From Lepisosteus oculatus (lineage: Eukaryota; Chordata; Actinopteri; Semionotiformes; Lepisosteidae), in assembly GCF_040954835.1 (NCBI RefSeq), contig NC_090712.1, positions 4,969,284-5,033,283 of the forward strand: a DNA stretch of 64,000 bases, given 5' to 3'. This document shows positions 51,601 through 61,094 of this stretch, one piece after another. Position 1 is the stretch's first letter; each line of letters begins with the position of its first letter. The position numbers were made by a program, and so were the translations under genes. The notes beneath the pieces are model-generated. The model was not told the origin of the DNA, ran no database searches, and saw only the letters and a list, made by a program, of their open reading frames with translations.

Positions 51601-54600
51601 CCAGTTTTTTTCTGACACCATGACTTTTAGAAGCCTGCTTCCACAGCACCCTGAAATCTTTCAGGATGCTAATTTTGGGTCTCTGTGGAGAATTTCTATT
51701 ACAATTTACTGTGGAATACCATGGCAAGGACACAGCCATGTGGAGTAAAACACAGAAAAGTATGGGATGAGGCATGAGACAGACTGAGAAACCACAGAAA
51801 ATATATGACAAACATGGTGAAGCTACTACAAAACTGCTAACAATATCCTGCATGTTTATTCATATAGACAGGACATTTTGCTCTGTGTAATGCAGGGATC
51901 CCCAATTCTGGTATAGGAGTGCTTGTGTTTATATGGGTTCCAGTCCAGCTGTGCTTGTAACATCCTGAATCAGCTCGTTATTGATTTAATCGATCCAGTT
52001 TATAAGCTGCTCCCTGCTCTTCAGGTGCTGGTGCTTTAAACAGACTTTAAATAGACTGGTGCACAGATACTGGACCTAGAGGAGCTGGACTGGGGACACC
52101 TGTTATAGAGACTAGCCCTACCAATTAAAAAAAAAAGTAATGTAAACTAAGCAAAAAGGAGAACATGGGCTTATGCGATTTTGAGCAAACAAAAGGCTGC
52201 AGCTACAGTTACATCCATGCATCTGTCCAGCATGAGTATCTAAGCAATAACCGGTTGTGTAACAAGATCGCGGGGGAGTCCATGTCTGTCCAGAGTGAGG
52301 GGAGGACGATACAGCTGCAGCACCAGTGACTTCTTCATGTCATGGTCTACAATAATTAAATCTAAACGAGTTACAAAAGGGCAAGGATCCCAGGGACAAA
52401 AAATGTGTTTTAGCCCATAAAAGGGTAACTAGTTACTAGAGAACTAGTTGCGAGAACCTCATCCACAACAACAAACACAAAAAATGAATAAGCCCATTTT
52501 GCTTTGTTTTTTTTAATTGGGTTAGGACAGATCTTTGAAAAGAAACACAACAGAACCTATTTATCTCCCCACCATGGAAGTGTAAAGAGCACTTAGTGGC
52601 TTTGCCAGAGATTTAGACTGGGGGGTGGGTGACAGGAACCCAAACTAAAGCCGTGTGTATAGTAAATTTGACCCATTTGAACTCATTTTATTTCAAACTC
52701 CATGAAATCCGATTTCATCAAAAGCCTTGGAAAACACTGCACGTGAAATTTAAAGCTACAGTATGCTGTTGTGGGTTTGTTTTTTTCCCTCGCAGAAGCA
52801 CATTATACCAAACATGTACCTGACAGGCAGACTTACTCTGTAGTATCTGAAGTAGTCTCTCTCCGTCAGTTTTTGAATCCTTGGGTAAATCTTGAAGTTG
52901 TTGAAGACGTCAATGCTCTCTATGTCACAGAAGCAGTCATCCAAGACACCTGTCAGCTAGAAAACACCAGACAGGGCTCACAGCAAGACTCACCACACAG
53001 CATCAAAACAAAAAGGACAAAATGTCTCTCAAAAAACAGAACAAATTTAAAAACCCATCTCTACTGTCCGTAGACCTGGCACTAAACACAGAATTATTAA
53101 ACTTCCCTCTACCAACTATTCCCCAGATTTACAGTCTAAGCATAAAAACCTGTTGTGAAACCAACATTAAGGTCTGACGATCGCAATCAAGGATAAGATA
53201 AGGCTGCATCGTGGCTGATGTGAAAAACAGCGCTGATACTAGACTTCCTGTCCTCACATACGTTTCACAAACCACCAAGTATTGCACTGCTTCCTTAAGC
53301 TTGTTTAATTCACTCTCTGGTAACTGGTTTCGTGCTGTCAAGAAAGATCAGGGCCGACATGTTTGGGGGTAAAATTGGTGCTGCTAACTTTAATTCGTCA
53401 GCATTCATCACCCGCCACGGTCTCTCGAGACTTGACCGCCAGTAGAACAGGTCTATGAACTCGGAATCGGGGCCTGTGGCCTGACAGGACTGCAAAGCCA
53501 AGTCCAAAGACATCGGCAGACTGCAGAACTGGGGCGGACACGGGCCGGACCTCAGCTCTTAAAGGGCCAGATGTGAACTGTGTGCCTCGGCCATATTCGA
53601 GGTGCGCACTCTCTCAGGAAAGCGTTCCTTTGCGGGAACGAGACAAAAAAATGGGGCTTCCCAACACATGAATTAAATGTTGTTGTTTTTTTAAAAAAAA
53701 GCTCAAAACAGTTTTTGTAAGTTGTAGCTGAATCATTATTATGTAAATGGATCTCAGGTATTATCCTTAAAAAAAATCAGACTGATAAACTGATGATAAA
53801 ACACCCTATACACACCTTGTCTAAATCAGTTGAAAACCGTATAACAGCAGAATATTTAATATACTGTGGGTACACAGAGAGACCTGTTGAAATGTAATAT
53901 TTAAGTGCAAGCGAGTAATACTTTCAAATTATTCATTATATGAATGAAATAAGCTCCTGATGTCTCCATAGGTTATCCACAATAACCTTTCTGTCCTATA
54001 CCTGCCACCTCTTAGTATTTGCAAACACTATTATGTATTTTACACAATGACAATGGATAAAGGATAGCATTGTAGCAGCGAAGTGACTGCGGGTTAGAGC
54101 AATAGGTTTTCCCCGTTTTATAAAAACATTTTAATATGATGTAAGCCATTTTATATGATTTCTAAAAAACTTCTGAGAGCACTTTAACAGTAAGGGAAAA
54201 AAGCACACAACGAGAGGAGACAGCAAACTGACACAATTACAATAAGAGTTTGCAATACAGTAAGAAAGCAAAGGGACAGAAACAGTTAAATAAAAGCCCG
54301 TCTAAAGAAGGTTCTGAGTTTAGATATGAAAGTGTTTAGGGAAAGAGACTCTCTGATATCCTTAAGGATAGAATTCCTGAGCTTTGGGGCGCAGCAAAAA
54401 AATACAGAAAATACACAGCATAGCATTACATAGAAAAAAAACACTTATTGCTCTACTATGTTCACGTAAAAAATTCCGAAGTGTCTCATTAGCAGGCGCA
54501 ATTTGAAAACTTAATATAGCTGATATCATTTAAACCGCAGTCAATGACAGGCTGAGAGAGGAAGAACGGGTTATATTTAGAAAGCAAGCATACTTTTAAG

Positions 54601-57355
54601 CGTGCTTTTCAGAAGTTCATTGTTACCACTTTAGAAGCAGAATGTTTCAGCAAAAGACACCGTAGCAAAGGTCTCTGACTAACCTCTGACTTGCACTGCC
54701 CGAAACAGACCATTAAAAACAGCGACCCCACACCCGACAGGGAAAGCGCTCCGCTCATTACGTAGCTGAGTGAGAAGGTACCCCTTTCTTTCTTCGGCAA
54801 ACGCGTTGTCAAGCGTTCAAAAGTTTAGGGTGATCTTGCATTGAGCAGCTTTCACTGCGAGCAAGCCACTTTTCCTTATGCATCCATGCAAATATTCCAG
54901 ACGCTACTCTGGTCCGTCCTGGCAGGGTTGTGCGGTGCCTGTCTATTAAGTGCTACAGCTACAGCCCAGGGCAGGTCGGAACTCACTCCCTGCCCCCTTA
55001 GTTGATAACCAAACCCCGCCTCCAAACAAAGGAGGGCTCGCAGCACGTGGAAACGAGCGGCACACCAAAAATGCATTCTGCGTCTTGTAGTCCGGTCTGC
55101 GTTTACAACCCGTTCCACCAACGGCATCTCTTGGAGAAACGGACTACAAGTCCCGCGCAGCCCTAGTGAGCGTCGTTATAGTGACCCAATCCGGATAGGC
55201 CACGCCGTTCTGTATCACGTGAGGGGGCGGGGAACATGCTCCTACTTTCAAAAACCCGACTGAGGTTAATGTTTCCTGTTTTCAAAAAAAAAGTTAACGA
55301 CCTTTAAAATTTCGCCGAATGTTAATAGCATACTTCTTCCTCGTATAATAAACAATAAAGGCGTGGCGATAAAGTGAAATTAAAAGGGACCTTTTTTCCT
55401 TTCATTATAACGTGCTGCAGTGTAGGCTACCCATCGAAATGAAGAAGTTATGCATTACATATATACATTTTTCTGATTGTTAATGTAACCTTACGGAGGC
55501 AAATTACTTGGTTGAACCTTTTGGAGTCCAGTTTAAATATGTCCCTAGCCAGTGCCTGCAGTCGATCAAGGACGTGCTCTAAAAAGATGCACATGAGGTG
55601 ATCAGACAAGGAATAGTACAGAGGAGAGAGAGGGAGTGAGAGAGAGAGAGATCAGAGCAAAGAGACACGATGTCAAAATCTCAGTTACATAGGTGGTCTG
55701 ATTATTCTATTGCATAACTGTAATATTTGTAACCAGTTTTTACAAATAAATGTGCCTTTAAGTATGTGGATATTTTGAGTAATCAACTATAAATGATTTC
55801 AGGAAACATTCAATACATGTATAATCATTTAGTTATTTTAATTGAACATTCCGGCTTCTAAATAAACCCGGCAGACTCTGGGACCTCCACGTACTGAAAA
55901 ACCTTGATTTTCAGTGACCAGCAAAGGGAACGTCGTCTTATATTAATTTACCGCCGTGATGGACACGTGCCCTTCCTGTCTGTGCGTTTGAAAATACAGC
56001 TGATCATTACAGCCACTATAGTTCAAGTTCAAGTCTATTTGTCAGTCCAGCCATATACAAGTCTACAGGGGAGCGAGATATCGCTCTACAGGTCTACGGC
56101 GCGAATAGACAAGACATTGACAGGGTAAAGTGCAACGTGCATAGTGCAAACCAAGACAATATATTTAAACCAAGACAAAAACATCCGATTTGCAAAACCA
56201 CAGCAATTTAGGTTTTAGAAGTGTCAGCTGTTGAAAGACACGCTGATCTGTTTCCTAAAACAGACGGAGCGGTGGCACTGTGGCTAAGGATCCTAATGCA
56301 AGAAATTGTATATGGCTAATAAAGTGATCTTATCTCTTAAATCACAGCTAGTAAACAGCCCAAGTAGCGTTATTTGTTTTCCAGTTTGACAACTCCCGAA
56401 ACAGAAAGGGCATATCATTGCAAAAACGCAGACACCCCTTAGGAACCGAATTAAAAACTATTTATCACATGCAAGTTATAAAAAAAAAGATTTAAAAATT
56501 GATTTTTGTCTTGCAGAAAGGTTATAAGAGGTACCCTGTCTCTAATGTCACCCGCAACTAAAAACTGTATTAGAACCGCTGATATACGAGACGCATTAAT
56601 GTGAGACAATTAGCTGATCAGTTAGCAAGGAGGCCTTATAACACCTGTGGAACCAGAATAATAAGAGCTCATGTCAAATCTGCCTAGTCAGCAGTTGCTG
56701 TGTTCAAATCAATACATGGCATATAAAAGACAGAGTCTACAATTGCAAATCGACTGTAAACAGCAGAGAGGACTCAAATTGTGTTTTTTCATTTGCCGTC
56801 TTCAACAGTGGCTTCCAAAAATAACATATATATATATATCTTAATTATAATAGGTATCTAACTTGACTTTTATTCAATGCGTATCACTAGGTTCGCAAGA
56901 GGCGAAGGGATGCGGGAAAATACTAAGAGAACTACAGTAAATTGCCTGACGTCTAAACCAAAAAGACAAGCTTCCTTAGAACGAAGGAAACTTAATGATG
57001 ATGATAAAGAAACCCGACTGGAATCGAGAAAACGGAATACAATTTTATAACATGCCAGCACAACATTTTTTGGTGCATTTATATGACGTCACATTAAGGA
57101 GACAGTGGAAAATGCCAGAAGTTTAAACGGCCAGGCTTAAAGGACAGTTTTGAAAGTCTGGTAACATCCTCAAAGATATTAACCCCCATTTATACTTACA
57201 TGACAAAAACAGCTTTGGTCTAGGTTATCGAAAGGTGAAACCCTGCCAGCAGATTCGCTTCGTTGCCTCTCGTTCAACCAGCCCAAAACCAAGTCCCCAA
57301 CGAGCAACCACAGGAAAAAAGATATCCCTCCGATCTGGGTCGTGATTTTTAGCAT
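36311..57355 (-). CDS. ero1b: ERO1B, endoplasmic reticulum oxidoreductase 1 beta
   Basis: Complete sixteen-exon gene. ERO1B is an ER-lumenal FAD enzyme that reoxidises protein disulfide isomerase using O2, driving disulfide formation. With the distal first exon the product is 485 aa; with the proximal one it is 458 aa. Numbering for the long form: signal peptide about 1-25; CFC (50-51 region) and CFCDIES early; shuttle cysteine pair C113-C118 (CQVEPC); [45 protein letters not shown]; and inner active-site cluster C408-xx-C411-xx-C414 (CVGCSKC) followed by RLWGKLQTQGLG. The features [21 protein letters not shown] and [11 protein letters not shown] assign it to ERO1B rather than ERO1A. All phases close exactly (1302 nt for exons 2-16). 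The gene lies tail-to-tail with gpr137b. Confidence 0.96.
36568..36602. repeat. (AAT)n microsatellite
   Basis: About eleven AAT units in ero1b intron 15. Confidence 0.85.
36723..36750. repeat. 12-bp perfect hairpin
   Basis: AGCTCCCTCTTG and its exact reverse complement flank the loop TGAC in ero1b intron 15. A T-run follows on the plus strand. It is probably the end of a small repeat. Confidence 0.8.
38061..38194 (-). CDS. ero1b: ero1b exon 15
   Basis: A 134-bp exon encoding [19 protein letters not shown], then [20 protein letters not shown] and LNAFG. It matches the ERO1B C-terminal region closely. The donor is GTAAGA. Confidence 0.94.
38634..38720 (-). CDS. ero1b: ero1b exon 14 (CxxCxxC active site)
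   Basis: Twenty-nine codons, [20 protein letters not shown], then KCRLWGKLQ, carrying the inner active-site disulfide that reduces FAD. The acceptor is TTTCCTAG, the donor is GTATGA, phase 0 at both ends. Confidence 0.95.
39667..39736 (-). CDS. ero1b: ero1b exon 13
   Basis: A 70-bp exon encoding [20 protein letters not shown], then TLK. The acceptor ends CAACAG and the donor is GTAAGT. The preceding Lys codon is split across the joint. Confidence 0.92.
40004..40250 (-). CDS. ero1b: ero1b exon 12
   Basis: The largest internal coding exon (247 bp), encoding [18 protein letters not shown], the highly conserved [20 protein letters not shown] and [13 protein letters not shown]. The acceptor is TGTTGCAG and the donor is GTAAGG. 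Confidence 0.95.
40353..40445 (-). CDS. ero1b: ero1b exon 11
   Basis: A 93-bp exon encoding [20 protein letters not shown], then [10 protein letters not shown]. LISGLHxSIN is an ERO1 signature near the flavin. The acceptor ends CTGTACAG? no: it reads CATACAG followed by GAC; the donor is GTAAGT. Confidence 0.92.
41213..41239 (-). CDS. ero1b: ero1b exon 10, 27-bp exon
   Basis: A 27-bp exon encoding EGFYNWLEG across both splice joints, acceptor TTTACACAG, donor GTAATT. FYxWLEG is conserved in the family. Confidence 0.88.
42339..42350 (-). CDS. ero1b: ero1b exon 9, 12-bp microexon
   Basis: Twelve bases (GCGATGATGACG) between acceptor TTCTTTTAG and donor GTAAGAAT. Spliced in, it gives ...[18 protein letters not shown], matching the acidic GEDDGE stretch of ERO1B. 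It is a multiple of three, so skipping keeps the frame. Confidence 0.82.
42612..42658 (-). CDS. ero1b: ero1b exon 8
   Basis: A 47-bp exon encoding [15 protein letters not shown], acceptor CTCTCCAG, donor GTAAGA. Confidence 0.93.
42750..42870 (-). CDS. ero1b: ero1b exon 7 (FAD-region core)
   Basis: A 121-bp exon encoding [20 protein letters not shown], then [19 protein letters not shown]. The YTGYKG and AWRVWN residues belong to the conserved ERO1 core around the flavin. The donor is GTGAGG. Confidence 0.94.
43335..43408 (-). CDS. ero1b: ero1b exon 6
   Basis: A 74-bp exon that completes the Ser codon and encodes [17 protein letters not shown] and FCELD, a segment typical of ERO1B. The acceptor is TTCTTCAG and the donor is GTAATG. 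Confidence 0.93.
44352..44434 (-). CDS. ero1b: ero1b exon 5
   Basis: An 83-bp exon: [16 protein letters not shown]... to ...INSTL plus two bases. The acceptor is GATGTAG. Another AG nine bases further in (TTCCCAG) is also in frame and would drop YSQ. The longer form aligns without a gap to ERO1 relatives. The donor is GTAAGA. Confidence 0.9.
44435..48503 (-). other. ero1b: ero1b intron 4
   Basis: A 4.1-kb intron. It has a CpG-richer patch (about 44640-44870) with a palindromic TGACGTCA (about 44824-44831). It also contains two copies of a 48-bp segment (45429-45476 and 46375-46422). No exon was recognised. Confidence 0.7.
48504..48545 (-). CDS. ero1b: ero1b exon 4
   Basis: Fourteen codons ([14 protein letters not shown]), phase 0 at both ends, acceptor TTGACAG, donor GTAAGT. 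It matches the KIPVGIKAG segment of ERO1B. Confidence 0.9.
49078..49161 (-). CDS. ero1b: ero1b exon 3 (shuttle cysteines)
   Basis: Twenty-eight codons, [13 protein letters not shown]... to DCQVEPCPE, holding the outer CxxxxC pair that passes electrons from PDI. The acceptor is CTCCTGCAG. The donor is the weak GTTCGC, with no better alternative keeping phase with exon 4. Confidence 0.92.
49225..49390 (-). repeat. Fish-type dispersed repeat, reverse copy in ERO1B intron 2
   Basis: The reverse complement reads CCATCCATTTTCTCACCACT, then CCTTCCAGTTCAGGGTTG and CAGGATACACCCTGGATGGG. This is the 5' half of the same family as the copy at 31505. It lies just upstream, in transcript sense, of ERO1B exon 3. 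Confidence 0.65.
51893..52102. mobile_element. Non-autonomous hAT-like MITE in ero1b intron 2
   Basis: A roughly 210-bp element with imperfect terminal inverted repeats. The left end is CAGGGATCCCCAATTCTGG; the right end in reverse complement is CAGGTGTCCCCAGTCCAGC. The CAGG..TCCCCA style fits hAT ends. No 8-bp target duplication was found, so the exact edges are uncertain. Confidence 0.6.
52837..52956 (-). CDS. ero1b: ero1b exon 2
   Basis: Forty codons, phase 0 at both ends: [16 protein letters not shown]... to ...ERDYFRYYR. The acceptor used is TTTTCTAG. A second AG seven bases downstream would break the frame. The donor is GTAAGT. Confidence 0.93.
54684..54758 (-). CDS. ero1b: ero1b candidate proximal first coding exon (1b)
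   Basis: Twenty-five codons from ATG 54756-54758 to donor GTTAGT, phase 0, so it joins exon 2 in frame as ...QCKSE then LTGVLDDC. It resembles mammalian ERO1B, where ...EAQ precedes VTGVLDDC. The hydrophobic run [11 protein letters not shown] fits a signal peptide. It lies just downstream of a GC-rich promoter-like region. It lacks the CFC pair of exon 1a. Expression is inferred, not seen. Confidence 0.6.
55071..55095 (-). promoter_or_regulatory. ZNF143/Staf-type site
   Basis: The reverse complement reads GGACTACAAGACGCAGAATG, then CAT. It matches the ACTACAA...CAGAATGC form of the ZNF143 site with a few differences. It faces the second site at 55141. Confidence 0.55.
55141..55162 (+). promoter_or_regulatory. 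ZNF143/Staf-type site, second copy
   Basis: GGACTACAAGTCCCGCGCAG keeps the ACTACAANTCCC half of the ZNF143 consensus. It lies in opposite orientation to the 55071 site, about 45 bp away. Confidence 0.5.
55186..55204 (+). promoter_or_regulatory. ero1b: ER stress response element (ERSE), exact match
   Basis: CCAAT at 55186-55190, nine bases, then CCACG at 55200-55204: the exact CCAAT-N9-CCACG consensus bound by NF-Y with ATF6 or XBP1. It lies about 430 bp upstream of the exon 1b start codon. ERO1B is a known unfolded-protein-response target, so both site and gene agree. Confidence 0.75.
57200..57355 (-). CDS. ero1b: ero1b distal first coding exon (1a)
   Basis: Fifty-two codons from ATG 57353-57355 (context GTGATGC, G at -3) to consensus donor GTAAGT, phase 0. 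It encodes a hydrophobic signal peptide ([13 protein letters not shown]) and a linker ending DQSCFCH. Joined to exon 2 it reads [15 protein letters not shown], which parallels the ERO1A N-terminus (RCFCQ, then VSGYLDDC). Confidence 0.8.
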
Positions 57356-59500
57356 CACGGATCCAAAAGAATAATTAAAAAGCACGACAGAAAGCTTTCC
57401 AATAACAAGAACAAAAGTATCTCAGTTCCACCTTAACAAACACTCCAGAAGAAGGTGGGCATCGTGTAACACAGCACTGTCGCAAAGGAAGCGATATAAA
57501 ACTAGAAATTTCGCGCAAAAACTAGTCTTTTATTGCCCAATATCATCAGTAAAGATACCTTTGAATCGAAATTGGCGAACGCCTATAAAATAAAGCTAAC
57601 ATAGGCAATACGGGTGCACCACACACATCGTCTATTGTCCAGCGCAACCGTGTTTATATTTTGGTTTCGAGATAGATGCGGACTGATCTCCTGAGCCAGC
57701 GGGAAGTAATGAGAGACGGGCCGGAGTGTTACGCGTGTGGAGTCCAAGGGTACTAGTGCCCCCTACAGGCGAGTGGAAGAGTCAACAGACTCAGCATCGT
57801 ACCTGAGATCTCAGGTCTGGCAGCCTCTCCTGGCTCCGCCGGCTTCTGGAACGAAGGAGCAAAAATGTCTCCATAAACTATTCACAGGTGTATTTGTACA
57901 GGCGTCATTCACTTCCTCTCCAACTCTCCCCTCTTGAAAACGTTGAATAAGTTATTCAGCTTCAGAACTACCCTGCTGTTTGCAAACCTGTAGTGTCCCA
58001 TTAAGCTTTCCAAAAACATGAAAGCATTGTTAGACTTATTTGTAGCTCAATAATTAAGGAAACAGATGGTTGAGATCAGTAGATTGATCAATAAACTACC
58101 AGACATTGAACAAAAAGGTGGAGGTGGAGTCCTCCTGTTGTAACCCTTTAAAATGTTGCTAATTCTGTCTTAAGAAGGTTGCTATTATCTCACAGCCTTG
58201 TCCTCAAGGATGCAAATGCAATGAACTGCCCTAATTCATGATCTTAACAATGAGAACTGAACACTTTAAAGACTGACGACCGCTGATTTGTTTTGTTTTT
58301 CCGAAATACTTTCCAGACAAGGACATACAGCAGCACCTAACAGTTGAAACTATTCCCTGGCTTGAAGATCAGGCCAATCATATAAATTGTGGAATTCAAA
58401 AGGCAAGGAGACATAATTCCAAAAATATATAGTGACCAACAAGAGTGTCAGAAATATTCAATTCGCCACCAGAGTCCTGACTTTGTCCAAGAATTAAACT
58501 GGAATTCATTGCAATGGACTTACCTCTGTATAGGAATTTTAAAACAACGACCATATCCATTAACCCTTTCCTGTCAGAGACCCAAGACATATAGAATGAG
58601 TTATATTCTGAGTGCATATCCGACATTCCCTGTGATATTAGCGGCCACTTTCCACATCATATCGGCCTTCTCATGGCTTGAAAGCCATTGATGCAGGTGG
58701 GGGTCTGGCTGTGTTTCTATGTGATAACTCTGTGAATTAACTAAAACAAGATACAACACAACTGGGTATGTATGGATGGAATTTGCACCCCTTTAACACA
58801 GATGTCAATGTTTGCAGAATCCATAATTTGCACCTGCTGTTGTTCCTGAACTTGAAATAGACTACATCTTCACAAAATTAGCTTAAGTAAAGTTTAACAG
58901 CTATCCCCGAGAAAAATATGACCAACCATATTGAAAAATACTTATTCCGTGCCACCATGCTGCCCTATATATGAATTATATCAATTAAAAAAAAAACTGT
59001 AGTTACATTTTTGCCAGGAGACAATTACTTCAGCTGTATGGATGTGGACTGTGGGAGAAACACAGAGTAGCCAGAGTAAACCCACACAAACCCAGGGAGA
59101 ATACACAAACTCCACACAGCTAGCACACCAAGGCCCCAGCACTGCAAGGCAGCATTGCTGACCACTGCTCCACCTACCAACATACTACCCTCTAGAACAT
59201 CTGCTCCTAAAAAATAATTATCACGCTCTTGTTTTTAAACATTTAGCAGTGCTGCTCTTGTGCTGCATTTCCTTCAAAGGAGCTGGCCTGATGCTTTGTA
59301 GGGTCCCTGGGCTCAACACAGGTCCTGCAGATTCACCGCTGCTTTGCCCTAAACATGCATCTCCACAGACCTCTCAGGGAAAGTTTTCAAGCTCCTGAAA
59401 TAATCCGAATAATCTCTAGTTCATGCCAGAGAAGAGCAACATGTCGAGGACTGAGATGGTGTGCCTCAGGTTTCGTCTCTGTTCTCAACACAGCGCTACC
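57356..59500. other. Upstream flank of ero1b exon 1a
   Basis: The possible distal promoter is AT-rich to about 57650, with CCAAT at about 57536-57540. A mildly GC-richer patch follows at 57640-57860. No exon of a neighbouring gene was recognised. Confidence 0.5.
59030..59185 (+). repeat. Fish-type dispersed repeat, 3' part
   Basis: It contains GGACTGTGGGAGAAAC, CAGGGAGAATACACAAACTC and the CCCAGCACTGCAAGGCAGCA end, colinear with the 31505 family. Confidence 0.55.
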
Positions 59501-59509
59501 TTGCTCTTG

Positions 59510-60770
59510 TTTTCACCCTTTCTGTGTGTCAAAGTGGTAGAGACTTGCAGATGAAATTGCTGCTGAAGGTGCTTCAAAATAATAACATAATAATAGGTTA
59601 CAAACAAAGGGCGACCATTTGGGAGTTAGTAGCTAACTAAATCTCATCAGGCTGTTTCTTGGAAAAAGAAACATGGCTGGGTAGCTTGTTCCAGGCTCCC
59701 ACTACACTTTGTGTAAGTGCCTCCTGTTCTCAGTTTTAAGTGTATTTCCACACAGCATCCAGTTGTATCAGGTATCATATTTGTAGACATCCATCAAATA
59801 TTGACTCCCAAATAGCAGTGCATAAAATACACTATATAGGCAAGTTCTTCAACATTCATACTAATTTTCATCGTCAGAAATTGTTCTGTGGCCCACTAGA
59901 AGTTTAGCATAGTCAGAATCAGGTGTCCTTGTCTGTGCTGCACTGTGGGTTTGTGAGCTCTGAGTGTTGATCTCACTACTTACTGAAGGACGTTGAACAT
60001 ATTGAACCACACGATGGCGCTGGACACTTAAAAAAACACAAGGGAGTAAGGGACAGGACATCTGCTCTGCTTCACGAGTGTGGAACAGTGGGCAGGGCTC
60101 TGGACTTGTAACTGGATGGTTGTGGGATCAGATCACAAGTGGCACAAAGCTGTTTTTATCCTTGAGAAAGAGGTACTTCACTCTGATTGTTCAGTAAAAT
60201 GCCCAGCTGTATAAAAGAGTGAAAACACCAGTCAGTTAAACATGTCACACACATTAAATTAATTTGATTAGGAGGGGACTAAATAGTGATGGATAAGAGA
60301 CAACAGCTACCACTCTTGAACTTTGTCGAACCAATTAGATGCTCTAAAACCAACTACAAAGTCTCCGCAGTGCACACAAAGACATACACAAGGCTTCTAT
60401 GTGTTTATTGAAAACATCTGGATTTGTATTTTTAATTTATCAAGCAAACTGACAGTCATTCAATATTAACACTGGGTTTTACATCACATTGATTAGATAT
60501 CGCATTATGTCATTAGCTTACAATATGATTTTTTCCTGGAGGAAGCGTTTGTACTAAAATCAGTGTTATAGTGATGACAAAATCCCAAGGCTGACTGACT
60601 CTCCTTTCATGATGATCTTGACGATGATGATAATGATGGTGATGATGATGATATTTTTTTTAACATGGTGCAATGAAGAATGGAACATATGTGTCTTTAA
60701 TGAGTGACCAAACAACAAAGTAACTGATCTCAGAACACAGGTGCCTGACCAGACAGAAAAGACTCCAAAA
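59510..60770. repeat. Direct duplication, copy 1
   Basis: Colinear with 61095-62456 over most of its length. Shared landmarks include GGCTCCCAC, GATCTCAC...TTGAACATATTGAACCAC, ACATCTGCTCTGCTT, GGACTTGTAACTGGATGG, AGGCTTCTATGTGTTTATTG and CACAGGTGCCTGACCAGACA. Identity looks high with small indels. A tRNA-like SINE head lies within it. Confidence 0.8.
60076..60250 (+). mobile_element. tRNA-like SINE head inside duplication copy 1
   Basis: GTGGGCAGGGCTCTGGACTT, then TGTAACTGGATGG and TTGTGGGATCAGATC, is arranged like tRNA A and B boxes. TATCCTTGAGAAAGAGGTAC and GTAAAATGCCCAGCTGTATA follow, a layout familiar from fish tRNA-derived SINEs. The B box is degenerate. The second copy is at about 61768-61935. 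Confidence 0.55.
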
Positions 60771-61094
60771 CAGCTCTGGGATGGATTTGCCTATGCAAAT
60801 TCATTCTTTTAAATTGAACTATAGCTCTCAGTATGCATATAATCTATATCAAATTGAAATGGCTTTTCACTATTCATTATGAAACAATTTTTATTTTAGA
60901 ATCCATGTTAAATGGACTTTTGCTTATTGTCAAAATGAAAATGACTGGCAATAAAAAATCATTATTTTACTGCATATATTGTCTTGCAAATGTTTTTACC
61001 CACAGCTTTAGGGAGTTGAATCTGATTGAAATATGGTAGGAAAACCTGATTAGTGCTGAACAAGACTGGAGAGAAGAAAAGGCAAGCTTTCACC

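Larger units (their letters stand above)
54870..55240 (-). promoter_or_regulatory. ero1b: ero1b proximal promoter, GC-rich
   Basis: A CpG-richer block upstream of exon 1b contains two CACGTG E-boxes (55044-55049 and 55216-55221, the second within TCACGTGA), a GC box (GGGGGCGGGG, about 55222-55232), two ZNF143-type motifs and an exact ERSE. The combination fits an ER-stress-responsive housekeeping promoter. It could serve minus-strand ero1b alone or be bidirectional. Confidence 0.65.
54759..57199 (-). other. ero1b: Interval between ero1b exons 1b and 1a
   Basis: It holds the proximal promoter (54870-55240), then AT-rich sequence with an AG-rich stretch (about 55620-55660), a TA microsatellite (about 56826-56840) and a palindromic TGACGTCA near 57083-57091. 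If transcription starts at exon 1a this is intron 1. Confidence 0.65.

Noticed and set aside
52943-52950. Alternative acceptor (CTGACAG) for ERO1B exon 2, seven bases inside the chosen exon
   Set aside because: It would require one extra base from exon 1, and neither first exon supplies it with a good donor. The upstream TTTTCTAG acceptor restores LTGVLDDC in phase 0.
36311-57355. Assignment as ERO1A
   Set aside because: Diagnostic segments such as [34 protein letters not shown] and ETKGEGPRR match ERO1B, and the neighbours are NID1 and GPR137B. Only exon 1a looks ERO1A-like.
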